A program made the position numbers and the translations under genes. From Reyranella sp. (GTDB lineage Bacteria; Pseudomonadota; Alphaproteobacteria; Reyranellales; Reyranellaceae), in assembly GCA_019750135.1 (NCBI GenBank), contig JAIEOV010000058.1, positions 59,053-123,052 of the forward strand: a DNA stretch of 64,000 nt. The letters run 5' to 3'. The number at the start of each line of letters is the position of its first letter. Position 1 is the stretch's first letter. The notes under the pieces were generated by a model. The model made no database searches and was not told the origin of the DNA. It was given only the letters and a program-made list of their open reading frames with translations. Shown piece after piece: positions 33,392 to 42,595 of the stretch.

Positions 33392-33622
33392 CGGTATGTG
33401 TCGCCTTCCGGCGGCTCTGCTCTTTGCATCGTTCATCCGATATCCATCGCGCCCGGCCGCTGCCGCGCTGGCCCGGGCGGCCGAGTCAAAAACCGGTAGC
33501 GATAATTGCGGAAATGTCCGAATTGGCCGACAGGCCCTATTGATAGTGGGTCGGCTTCCGGGGCAACGCTACGACCTCTCGCCGAAACCTCGGGAACCTC
33601 GGAAACCTCCGCCAACAAAGAG

Positions 33623-34174
33623 TTAGCGCGTGACGCTGGTTACCACGGCTCGGTTGGCGCGGCTGCCGTCGCTGTAGTCGTAGCGGATGGCGAACTTGTC
33701 GGCGGGCGAGATCCACCAGCGCGAGACCGAGCGCTGGCCGGCGGGTCCTTGCTCCTGCATCTCGATCAGGAAGGTGTCGATCATGGCGTCGCCGGGTCCG
33801 GTACGCTTTTCGGCACGCACCACGCTCAGGATGTAGTGCCAGGTCTTGCCGCCGCTGGTGAAGTCGGCCTCGATCTTCTTGCCCGCGGCGAGCGGCCATA
33901 GCCGTTCCGGCTTCAGGGCGTTGATGTAGGCGGTGGTGTCGCTGCCGTCGGGCGAGGGATTGTCGAACAGGAGCGCGCGCAGCTTGTAGGGCTTGCCGCC
34001 GACGATCTCCATGGTGCAGTCCATGCCGTCGCGGCCCTTGGCCACGACCTTGGTGCCGCTGTCATAGGTGAAGGTCGTGCCCGGGTCGGGGCAGGCGAAG
34101 TCCATGGTCTGGGCATTGGCCGCGGCCGAGGAGAGAAGGGCGGCTGCAAGAGCCGCGGCGAAGCGTCGTGTCAT
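33623..34174 (-). CDS. hypothetical secreted protein
   Basis: MTRRFAAALAAALLSSAAANAQ signal peptide; two Cys; coding to stop. Confidence 0.65.
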   Translation of the reverse strand: MTRRFAAALAAALLSSAAANAQTMDFACPDPGTTFTYDSGTKVVAKGRDGMDCTMEIVGGKPYKLRALLFDNPSPDGSDTTAYINALKPERLWPLAAGKKIEADFTSGGKTWHYILSVVRAEKRTGPGDAMIDTFLIEMQEQGPAGQRSVSRWWISPADKFAIRYDYSDGSRANRAVVTSVTR

Positions 34175-34199
34175 TCGCCGGCATCATAGCCGACGGTCC

Positions 34200-35807
34200 T
34201 CAGCTTGCCAGCCAGACGTCGTGCCAACTGGCGGCCAGGAAGTTGGGGTCGTTGGAGTGGTCCTGCACCCGGGTGCTGGCCACGGTGATCGACTCGAGCT
34301 CGACCAGCGGCAGGTTGGGGCATTCCTGCGTCACGGTCTTCTGGAACTCGGCGACCAGGGCCTTGCGCCGGCCGGGATCGGTCTCGACCTTGATCTTCTC
34401 GACCAGGGCGTCGACCTCGTCGGTATGGAAGCCCGAGGCGTTGCGGAAGGGCACGCCCTTCCTGATGCCGTCCGAGGTGAAGTACTGGGTGGTCGCCGGC
34501 ACCGGCTCCGACGGATTGGCCTGGTTGGAGATCGCCAGGTCGAAATCGTAGTCGGTGTAGATGCGCTTGAGCGAGGCCTGCCGGTCGGGGACGGTGAGGG
34601 TGACGTCGACACCGATGTCCTCGAGTCCCTGCTCGACGATGGCGCCGATCCTGGCGTTCTCGGCGAACCAGCCGGCTGCCACCAGGTTCAGCTTGAAGCG
34701 TTTTGCGCCAGCCTTCTTCGGATAGCCCGCCGAGTCCAGGAGCGCGGCCGCTTTCTTCGGATCGAACCCGGTCTTGAAGATGTCGGCCGTGAAGTACTCC
34801 TTGTTGGGCGAGTAGATCGGGCTCGTGCCCGGCCGCGCATGGCCGTAGTAGACGGTCTTGGCGATCAAGTCGCGGTCGACCGCAAAGAACATCGCCTGTC
34901 GCACCTCGCGCTTGGCGAAGACCGGGTTGCGCATGTTGCATTCCAGGGTGGCCGACCAAACCGCTTCGTCGTAGCCCTTGGTCGTGGTGACGAACCTGGT
35001 CGTCGCGGTGAGCCGCCTGATCTCTGCCAGCGGCACCGGATTGAGCACGCCGATATGGATCTCGCCGGCCTCGAGGGCGGCGGTGCGGCCGGCCGGGTCG
35101 CGGATGTAGCGAATGATCAGCCGGTCGAGGTAGGGCGTGTCGCGGCGCCAGTAGCTCTCGTTCCTGACGAACCGGATGTGGTTGCCGCGCACCCACTCCT
35201 TGAATTTCCACGGGCCGGTGCCGACCGGCGCGTCGTTGGCCGGGTTGGCGAGGGGATCGCTGCCGGCATAGACGTGCTTGGGAAGGATGTAGTTCGCCGG
35301 GCCGCAGAGCAGGGAGGCGAAGAAGAATTCCGGCACGGGTTTGTTGAAGGTCAGCACGACGGTATCGGCGTCCGGCGCGGCAACGCCCGCGAATTCGGTG
35401 AGCGCAGCGGCCGCGGCGTGCTTCTTCCAGATCTCGTCGATCGAGTAGACGACGTCGGCCGTGGTCATGTCCTTGCCGTCGTGGAATTTCACGCCCTTGC
35501 GGATCTTGACCGCGTAGGACTTGAAGTCGGCCGCCGGCTTCCACGCCTCGGCCAGCTCGCCCTGGAACACGCCATCCATGCGGCGGCCGGCCAGGCGCTC
35601 GAGCAGCTTGGACGAAGAGAAGGTGGGCGATGGGCCGCCGCCCGAGGGGACGTAGCAGGCCTGTGGCTCGCCGCCGCCCCAGGTCGCGACCAGCGTGCCG
35701 CCGCGTCTTGGCGTTTCCTGCGCGAAGGCAGTCTTAGCGACAAGGCCGGCCGTCAAGAGGCCGGCCCCGAACGCGCGACGTGAAACCCTGGTCACCGTGG
35801 CTGCCAT
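34200..35807 (-). CDS. ABC transporter substrate-binding protein, peptide/nickel family (SBP_bac_5)
   Basis: RRAFGAGLLTAGLVAKTAFAQETPRRGGTLVATW; VGTGPWKFKEWVRGNHIRFVRNESYW. Confidence 0.92.
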   Translation of the reverse strand: MAATVTRVSRRAFGAGLLTAGLVAKTAFAQETPRRGGTLVATWGGGEPQACYVPSGGGPSPTFSSSKLLERLAGRRMDGVFQGELAEAWKPAADFKSYAVKIRKGVKFHDGKDMTTADVVYSIDEIWKKHAAAAALTEFAGVAAPDADTVVLTFNKPVPEFFFASLLCGPANYILPKHVYAGSDPLANPANDAPVGTGPWKFKEWVRGNHIRFVRNESYWRRDTPYLDRLIIRYIRDPAGRTAALEAGEIHIGVLNPVPLAEIRRLTATTRFVTTTKGYDEAVWSATLECNMRNPVFAKREVRQAMFFAVDRDLIAKTVYYGHARPGTSPIYSPNKEYFTADIFKTGFDPKKAAALLDSAGYPKKAGAKRFKLNLVAAGWFAENARIGAIVEQGLEDIGVDVTLTVPDRQASLKRIYTDYDFDLAISNQANPSEPVPATTQYFTSDGIRKGVPFRNASGFHTDEVDALVEKIKVETDPGRRKALVAEFQKTVTQECPNLPLVELESITVASTRVQDHSNDPNFLAASWHDVWLAS

Positions 35808-35837
35808 AGCCCGGATAGAGACCCCAGGGCTGTGGCT

Positions 35838-36266
35838 TTATGCGGGCAGCGTCGAATAGGTCGCGCGGCCGACAGCCAGAAGGGCCTTCTGCTCGTTGAA
35901 CACGTCGACATCGACCACGCCGACGCTCTTGCCGGCGCGCCGTACCTTGGCCGTGATGACCAGGCCGGTCTTGATGGCCGGGCGCAGATAGTCGACGCGG
36001 AAGTTGATGGTCGGCAGGCCGCGGCGCAGCGCCATGATCAGCGCGTAGTCGCCGACCGTGTCGATGATCGCCGCCAGCGGGCCGCCGTGCCATTGGCCGG
36101 TGCCCTTGCCGCGCTCGAATTCCGGCCGCATGGCGCAGGTCATGGTGATCTGCTCGTTGGCGGGATCGGCCTCGGTCACCTTCAGGCCGAGGAAGGCGAT
36201 GAAGGGCGAGTTGTCGAGCATCGTCTGAAGCTCGTCGGCGGTTAGGGGAACCACTTTGTCACTCAC
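35838..36266 (-). CDS. PaaI-family hotdog thioesterase
   Basis: PFIAFLGLKVTEAD, GTGQWHGGPLAAIIDTVGDYALI, LPTINFRVDYLRPA. Confidence 0.88.
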   Translation of the reverse strand: MSDKVVPLTADELQTMLDNSPFIAFLGLKVTEADPANEQITMTCAMRPEFERGKGTGQWHGGPLAAIIDTVGDYALIMALRRGLPTINFRVDYLRPAIKTGLVITAKVRRAGKSVGVVDVDVFNEQKALLAVGRATYSTLPA

Positions 36267-37276
36267 GGCGCCACCACGACCTTGCCGAACACTTCACGAT
36301 CCTCGATGACGCGCAACGCTTCGCGAGCCTCCGTCAGAGGGAAGACCTTGTCGATCAACACTTTCAGCTTGCCCGCCTGCACCAGCTTCAGGAGCTCCTC
36401 GATGTCCGAGCGCATCCAGCCGTTGGAGCCCAGCACTTTCAATTCGAAGGTCCAGATGAAGCGGATGTCCTCCTTGGGATCGAAACCCGCGGTAGCGCCG
36501 CAGGTCAGCAGGCGGCCGCCGACCTTCAGCACCTTCAGCGACTTCACCCAGGTGTCTCCGCCGGTGTAGTTCACCACCACGTCGATGCCGCGGTCGGTGC
36601 CGGCGCCGCGCCGCGTCGGCTTGCCGTAGAGCTCGTAGACCTCCTTCTGGAAGTCGTGGGTGATGTAGTTGATGGTCTTGTCGGCGCCGAGCTCCATCAG
36701 GCGCTTGGCCTTGGCGTCGGTGCCGGCGCAGGCGATGACCTCCGCACCGGCGAGCTTGGCGAGCTGCAGGCAGCACACGCCGACGCCGCCCGAGGCGCCC
36801 AGGATCAGCACCTTCTCGCCCTTGGCCACGTGGCCGTTGGTGGTCATCATGCGCAGGGCCGTGCCGTAGGCCACAGGCAGCGCCGCGGCATCGGCGAAGC
36901 TCACGCCATCGGGGATCCTGACGAGCTGGTGTGCGCGCGCCTTGCAGAGCTCGGCCAGGCCGCCATGCACCGTCTCGCCCATCAGGCCGCCTTCGACGCG
37001 GTTGATGGGGTCGACCAGCACGCGGTCGCCTTTCTTCCAGCCGGTGACGCCCGGCCCGACCTCGGCGATCTCGCCCGCGACGTCCAGGCCCATGATGGCC
37101 GGCATCGGCACCTTGATGCCGGGCATGCCGCGGCGGGTGAAAACGTCGTGGTAGTTCAGTGACGAAGCCTTGACCGCCACGATCACGTCGCCTTCGCCGG
37201 GCTTCGGATCGGGAAAGTCGGTCTCGTAGGTCAGACGGTCGGGAGCGCCATGCTCACGGACGACGGCGGCTTTCAT
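36263..37276 (-). CDS. zinc-binding alcohol dehydrogenase / quinone oxidoreductase family
   Basis: MKAAVVREHGAPDRLTYETDFPDPKPGEGDVIVAVKASSLNYHDVF; VLILGASGGVGVCCLQLAKLAGAEVIACAGTDAKA. Confidence 0.9.
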   Translation of the reverse strand: MKAAVVREHGAPDRLTYETDFPDPKPGEGDVIVAVKASSLNYHDVFTRRGMPGIKVPMPAIMGLDVAGEIAEVGPGVTGWKKGDRVLVDPINRVEGGLMGETVHGGLAELCKARAHQLVRIPDGVSFADAAALPVAYGTALRMMTTNGHVAKGEKVLILGASGGVGVCCLQLAKLAGAEVIACAGTDAKAKRLMELGADKTINYITHDFQKEVYELYGKPTRRGAGTDRGIDVVVNYTGGDTWVKSLKVLKVGGRLLTCGATAGFDPKEDIRFIWTFELKVLGSNGWMRSDIEELLKLVQAGKLKVLIDKVFPLTEAREALRVIEDREVFGKVVVAP

Positions 37277-37278
37277 TT

Positions 37279-38781
37279 TTAGGATTCTCCTCCGGTGGGA
37301 ATCTGTTTGGCGAGCTGGCGCTTGTCGATCTTGTTGGTGCCGGCAAGCGGCATCTCATCGATGAAGATGACCTGGCGCGGATGCTGGTAGGCCGGCGCGT
37401 GTGCGAGCGCGTAGCTCTTGACCGCCTGCTCGTCGAGGTCGGCACCGCCCGTCCGCACGACGAAGGCGATGGGCTTGTGGCCCTTCAGCTCGTCGGGGAT
37501 CGGGATGACTGCTGCCTGATGGATGGCGGGATGGCGCTCCAGCATCTTCTCCACCTCGCCGGGATAGATGTTCTCGCCGCCGCACACGAACATGTCGTCG
37601 ACGCGGCCGACGAAGTAGAAGAAGCCGTTGTCGTCGCGGCGGAACACATCGTTAGTCCGGTAATAGCCGTCCGGCGTCATCGCCTTGGCCGTGGCTTCGG
37701 GCAGCTTGTGGTAATGCGTCATCAGCGCGCCGCACTTCATTTCGAGCGCACCTTCGTCCTGCACTTCTTGGCCGTCGCGCACGAGACGCAGCTCCACCTC
37801 GGGATGCGGATAGCCGGTCGACAGCTCGGGCTGCGGGATGCCGTCGGGATGCGGACCGAACACGACGGGCCCGGCCTCGGTGGTGCCGTACCCGTTGCCG
37901 ATCTGGGCTTTGGGGAACACGCCGCGCACCTGGTCGATCAGCGACTGGGTGATCGGCGCCGAGCCCATGCGTACCGCCTCGACGGCCGAGAGATCGTTGG
38001 TCGCCAAGAGCTCCTTCTCGCGCAGCATCATGGCGATCATGGTCGGCACCGAGGTCAGGAACTGCACGCGATGGCGCGCGGCCGCCTCGATGTAGCCGCG
38101 GGTCGTGAACTGCGGTAGCAGCACGATCGTGTCGCCCTGGTTGAGCGTGGTCTGGCACATGGCGAGACCGTTCATGTGATAGAGTGGAGCGGCGACCAGT
38201 GAGCGCTGGCCCTGCGGCACCGGCCGGCGCACGCGCTGGCTGATCGCCCAGAGGTGCGAATAGTGCGACAGCACCACGCCCTTGGGCCGCCCGGTCGAAC
38301 CCGACGTGTAGAGGAACATCGCCGGTTCCTCGGGCTGCATCGCGAGCGGCGTGAACGGACCTTCGTCGAGGAGCGATACGAAGTCCCTGTCGAACGAGAC
38401 CTTGGGCACGCTGTCAGGCGCGAGCTTCAACCGCGTGTCGTCACCGATGACCAGCTTGGCGTCGCAGTCGTCGACGATGTAGGCGACCGTTTCGGCCGGC
38501 AGCTTATAATTCACCGGCACCGAGACCAGGCCGGCCTGCATGGTGCCGAGGAAGGTCAGCAGGAACTCGGCGCGGTTGGCCGAAAGGATGGCGACGCGAT
38601 CGCCACGCTTCAGTCCGCGCTTCAGCAGGCCGCGCGCAACGGCGCCGCTCAGGCGGAAAATGTCGTCGTAGGTGTAGGAGCGCTCGCTGCCGTTTCCGCC
38701 GGCGTCGATCAGCGCCAGCGAATCGCGCGGCACGTCGCGCGAGATCGCGTCGCCCTGGTTATCTTGCGTGATGCTTACCAT
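37279..38781 (-). CDS. class I adenylate-forming acyl-CoA ligase
   Basis: [70 protein letters not shown]. Confidence 0.92.
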   Translation of the reverse strand: MVSITQDNQGDAISRDVPRDSLALIDAGGNGSERSYTYDDIFRLSGAVARGLLKRGLKRGDRVAILSANRAEFLLTFLGTMQAGLVSVPVNYKLPAETVAYIVDDCDAKLVIGDDTRLKLAPDSVPKVSFDRDFVSLLDEGPFTPLAMQPEEPAMFLYTSGSTGRPKGVVLSHYSHLWAISQRVRRPVPQGQRSLVAAPLYHMNGLAMCQTTLNQGDTIVLLPQFTTRGYIEAAARHRVQFLTSVPTMIAMMLREKELLATNDLSAVEAVRMGSAPITQSLIDQVRGVFPKAQIGNGYGTTEAGPVVFGPHPDGIPQPELSTGYPHPEVELRLVRDGQEVQDEGALEMKCGALMTHYHKLPEATAKAMTPDGYYRTNDVFRRDDNGFFYFVGRVDDMFVCGGENIYPGEVEKMLERHPAIHQAAVIPIPDELKGHKPIAFVVRTGGADLDEQAVKSYALAHAPAYQHPRQVIFIDEMPLAGTNKIDKRQLAKQIPTGGES

Positions 38782-38787
38782 GGCGAC

Positions 38788-39630
38788 CTATTCGATGAAC
38801 TCCAGCACGGCGTTCATTGCCTGCTTTGCCGGCACGACCAGTCGTCCCGACGTCTGGACAACGCCCTCGATCTTGCCTTGCTGCAAGGCCTGCGCCGCCT
38901 TGGCGACGGAGACGGTCCGGAAGGTGAGGCCGGCCATGTAGGCCTTGCGGCCTTCTGCATCGGGCACGGCATCGCCGAATTGGGATTTCAGCTCGGCCTC
39001 GGTGACGATGTCGAAGCGCGAATTGGCGACCACGACGCTCTTGCCGCCCTTGATGTCGCGTATCGCCTCGACGCCGAACATGTCGGCATAGAGCTTGGCG
39101 CCGGCCGCCGGATCGGGCTCGACGATCAGGGCACGCACGACGGCGACCGTGCCGTTGGCGTGATGGCGCCACTCGTCGCGCCACACCAGGTCGCGCGTGA
39201 AGTGGTGGCAGTAGTAGATCCGGCCATAGGGCACGACGCCCGCCTTCATGCGCACGGTGCGGAAGCGCGCATCGTGCTCCTTGCCCGCGACCTTCACGGG
39301 CCGCGTGAACTCCACTGGCGGATCGAAGGGCAGGCCGACCTTGGCGAGCGATTCGTAGGTGACGGTCGAGTCCTCCGAGCCGAAGACCAGCCCGTTCAGA
39401 CCGGCCGCATAGTCGAGCAAGTCCAGGCGACCGGTCGTGGCGCCCTTCGGTACGGCAATGAGCTCGAGATAGTCGGTGCCGAACATGGCGAGATGGTTGA
39501 TCGAGCCGAGCGAATGATAGCCACGCTCGGTGAGCGTGAAACCGAGCCGCCGATAGATGTCCGCCGCGCGATCCATGTCGTCGCGCGCATTGATGACCAC
39601 GTGGTCGAGCGTTGCCGCAGGCAATGTCAT
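38788..39630 (-). CDS. VOC family protein (glyoxalase-like)
   Basis: TLDHVVINARDDMDRAADIYRRLGFTLTERGYHSLGSINHLAMFGTDYLELI. Confidence 0.88.
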   Translation of the reverse strand: MTLPAATLDHVVINARDDMDRAADIYRRLGFTLTERGYHSLGSINHLAMFGTDYLELIAVPKGATTGRLDLLDYAAGLNGLVFGSEDSTVTYESLAKVGLPFDPPVEFTRPVKVAGKEHDARFRTVRMKAGVVPYGRIYYCHHFTRDLVWRDEWRHHANGTVAVVRALIVEPDPAAGAKLYADMFGVEAIRDIKGGKSVVVANSRFDIVTEAELKSQFGDAVPDAEGRKAYMAGLTFRTVSVAKAAQALQQGKIEGVVQTSGRLVVPAKQAMNAVLEFIE

Positions 39631-39860
39631 CTAAGAACCCCTCTCGCCGCCTATCTTCGCACGTCGCGCATGTCGTGAATTCTCTTATTTCGACGAGGCC
39701 GCCGCATCTCCGGAAATCATTTCCAATATTCCCAGGATCGCGAGAATGAAACTCCAAGATCGCAGCTCCATTCAATATGCATCTCTGCTGGCCTGCATTT
39801 TGCTGCATCGTTATTGCCTGGGCGCGCTAGGCTCCCCTTGGGTATGGACAGGACGACGAC

Positions 39861-41462
39861 ATGACAGCGAAATTCCGCACGACGCGCCGCGCCGCCTTGG
39901 CCGGCGTATCCGCTTTGGCGCTTGCGGGCGGCCGGGCGTGGGCGCAGACGCCGACACCCAAGAAGGGCGGCACGCTCACCTTCTTGCAGAACAGCGAGCC
40001 GCAGACCCTGGTGGCGCTGACCACGGTGGCGACGCCCGCGCTCACTGTCAGCGCCAAGGTCACCGAAGGGCTGCTGGAGTACGACTACGACATCAAGCCG
40101 CGCCCGCAGCTTGCGACGGAATGGTCGATCAGTCCCGACGGCAAGACCTATACGTTCAAACTGCGGCCGAACGTGAAGTTCCACGACGGCAAGCCGTTCA
40201 CGTCGGCCGACGTCGCCTATTCGATCCAGCTCCTGAAGACCGTTCATCCGCGCGGCCGCAACACCTTCGCCAACGTCACCGAGGTCAAGACGCCCGATCC
40301 GCTGACCGCCGTCATCGAGCTTTCCAAGCCCGCGCCTTACCTGATCAAGGCATTGACGGCGGCCGAGGCGCCGATGATGCCGCGGCACATCTACGAAGGC
40401 ACCGATCCGCTTGCCAATCCCAACGGCAACGCGCCGATCGGGACGGGCCCCTACAAGTTCAAGGAGTGGGTGCGCGGCAGCCACATCATCTACGAACGCA
40501 ATCCCGACTACTGGGATGCGCCCAAGCCCTACATCGACCGCATGGTCTGCAAGTTCCTGCCCGATCCGGGGGCACGCTCGATCGCTTTCGAGAACGGCTC
40601 GGCCGACATCGGCTACCGCACGCCGGTGGCGCTGTCCGACCTCGAGCGCCTGAAGAAGATCCCGACTTTGCGTTTCGAGACCAAGGGCACGAGCTATTCG
40701 TATAATGTGTCTACGCTGCAGTTCAATCTCGACAGCCAGTTCTTCAAGAACCTCAAGGTGCGCCAGGCGGTGGCGCACACGATCGACCGCGAGCTGCTGA
40801 TCAAGACCGTGGCCTTCGGCTACGGCACGGTGTGCTACTCGCCGATCGCGCCGGGCCTCAAGGAGTTCCACGACCCGACGCCCAGCCCCTACAAGCTCGA
40901 CCTCAAGAAGGCCGAGGCGCTGCTCGACGAGGCGGGCTTCCCACGCGGCGCCAACAAGGTGCGGTTCAAGGTGCCGCTCGACTACAATCCGATCGGCGAC
41001 GAGAGCCGGCGCGCCTGCGAGTTCCTGCGCGCCGCGCTCGGCCGCATCGGCATCGCAGTCGAGGTGCGCGCCGCCGATCCGTCGGCGTTCGTGAAGCGCG
41101 TCTACACCGACCGCGAGTTCGACTTCACCTTCAACGGCCATTCCAACCTGTTCGATCCGACGGTCGGGGTGCAGCGCATCTACTGGTCGAAGAACTTCAA
41201 GAAGGGCGTGCCGTTCTCCAACGGCTCACACTACGACAATCCCAAGGTCGATGCCCTGCTCGAGGGCGCCGCTGTCGAGAACGATCCAGTCAAGCGCAAG
41301 CAGATGTTCATCGACTTCCAGCGCATCATCGCCGAGGAAGTGCCGGACATCCCGCTCTACTCGCCGCTCTACCTCACCATCCACAATGTCCGCGTGCACG
41401 ACCATTCGCTGACCGCCGACGGCGTCGAGGCCAACATGGCCGCGGTGTGGCTGGATGCGTAA
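39861..41462 (+). CDS. ABC transporter substrate-binding protein, peptide family (SBP_bac_5)
   Basis: RRAALAGVSALALAGGRAWAQTPTPKKGGTLTFLQNSEP; IGTGPYKFKEWVRGSHIIYERNPDYW. Confidence 0.93.
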   Translation: MTAKFRTTRRAALAGVSALALAGGRAWAQTPTPKKGGTLTFLQNSEPQTLVALTTVATPALTVSAKVTEGLLEYDYDIKPRPQLATEWSISPDGKTYTFKLRPNVKFHDGKPFTSADVAYSIQLLKTVHPRGRNTFANVTEVKTPDPLTAVIELSKPAPYLIKALTAAEAPMMPRHIYEGTDPLANPNGNAPIGTGPYKFKEWVRGSHIIYERNPDYWDAPKPYIDRMVCKFLPDPGARSIAFENGSADIGYRTPVALSDLERLKKIPTLRFETKGTSYSYNVSTLQFNLDSQFFKNLKVRQAVAHTIDRELLIKTVAFGYGTVCYSPIAPGLKEFHDPTPSPYKLDLKKAEALLDEAGFPRGANKVRFKVPLDYNPIGDESRRACEFLRAALGRIGIAVEVRAADPSAFVKRVYTDREFDFTFNGHSNLFDPTVGVQRIYWSKNFKKGVPFSNGSHYDNPKVDALLEGAAVENDPVKRKQMFIDFQRIIAEEVPDIPLYSPLYLTIHNVRVHDHSLTADGVEANMAAVWLDA

Positions 41463-41464
41463 CC

Positions 41465-41583
41465 GTCATCCCGAGCGAAGCCGCCCGCAGGGCGGCGTAG
41501 TCGAGGGACCTGTTTTTGTCGATGCCTCAACAAAACAGGTCCCTCCACTCCGCCTCGCTACGCTCGGCTCCGGTCGGGATGAC
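41465..41583. repeat. family B palindromic element, copy B3
   Basis: GTCATCCCGAGCGAAG ... TCGAGGGACCTGTTTT ... AAAACAGGTCCCTC ... CGGGATGAC; extra short insert in each arm. Confidence 0.85.
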
Positions 41584-41608
41584 GGAATTTGGGAAAGGCC
41601 GTCCTGAC

Positions 41609-42595
41609 ATGAGGATGGGCCGCCGCGTCCTCACGACCCTCCGTCGGACCGCCATCCATGCCGGTCCGACGGTGCTCGGCATCATCGTGCTCGACTTTCT
41701 CCTGTTGCAGCTGATGCCGGGCGATGCGGCCGACGTCATCGCCTCGGAGTCGGGCGTCGCCACGGCCGAGACCATGGCGGCGCTGCGCCAGCGTTTCGGG
41801 CTCGATCAGCCGGTGCTGACCCAGCTCGTCAATTTCCTCAGCCACCTGGCGCAGTTCGATCTGGGGTTCTCGCCGCGCTACAACATGCCGGTCCTCGACA
41901 TGATCATGACCCGCCTGCCCGGCACCCTGCTGCTGATGGTGACGGCGCTGTCGCTTGCCCTGGTGCTGGGCATCGTCGTCGGCTCGGTGATGGCGGCCTG
42001 GGCGGGACGCTGGCCCGATCGCGCTCTCTCCGTCGTCGTCCTGCTGTTCTATTCCATGCCGGGCTTCTGGGTCGGCCTGATGGCGATCGTGCTGTTCTCG
42101 GTGAAGCTCGGCTGGCTGCCCAGCGACGGCAGCATGACGGTCGGCGCCGATCTCTCGGGCTGGGCGTTCGTGGTCGATCGCGCCAAGCACCTGATCCTGC
42201 CCGCCCTGGCGCTCGCCTCGTTCTTCGTCGCCGTCTACGCCCGGCTGGTGCGGGCCTCGATGTTGGAAGTGCAGCGCCAGGACTTCATGCGCACCGCCCA
42301 GGCCAAGGGCCTGCATCCGTTCTTCATCCAGCTGCGCCACGCGCTGCGCAACGCCTTGATCCCGGTCACCACCGTGGCCGGCATGCATCTCGGCAACCTG
42401 CTGGGTGGCGCCGTGGTGGTCGAGACGTTGTTCGGCTGGCCGGGCATGGGCCGGTTGGCCTTGGAGGCCGTGCTGGCGCGTGACTTCTCCGTCCTGCTGG
42501 GTGTGCTGCTGCTGTCGTCGCTGCTGGTCATCATCGCCAACATGGTGATCGACCTGCTGCACGCGTGGCTCGATCCGCGCATCGGGTCGGCCTGA
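41609..42595 (+). CDS. ABC transporter permease (DppB/OppB-like)
   Basis: LLQLMPGDAADVIASESGVATAETMAALRQRFGLDQPV; HALRNALIPVTTVAGMHLGNLLGGAVVVETLFGWPGMG. Confidence 0.93.
   Translation: MRMGRRVLTTLRRTAIHAGPTVLGIIVLDFLLLQLMPGDAADVIASESGVATAETMAALRQRFGLDQPVLTQLVNFLSHLAQFDLGFSPRYNMPVLDMIMTRLPGTLLLMVTALSLALVLGIVVGSVMAAWAGRWPDRALSVVVLLFYSMPGFWVGLMAIVLFSVKLGWLPSDGSMTVGADLSGWAFVVDRAKHLILPALALASFFVAVYARLVRASMLEVQRQDFMRTAQAKGLHPFFIQLRHALRNALIPVTTVAGMHLGNLLGGAVVVETLFGWPGMGRLALEAVLARDFSVLLGVLLLSSLLVIIANMVIDLLHAWLDPRIGSA

Noticed and set aside
33363-33626. 87-aa ORF in the NUDIX downstream intergenic region
   Set aside because: Low-complexity Ala/Arg/Pro product, no ribosome site, and the start lies inside the candidate promoter.
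34200-39630. Acyl-CoA ligase/dehydrogenase/thioesterase cluster considered as a biosynthetic gene cluster
   Set aside because: No carrier-protein, ketosynthase or condensation domains; more consistent with catabolism of an acid substrate.
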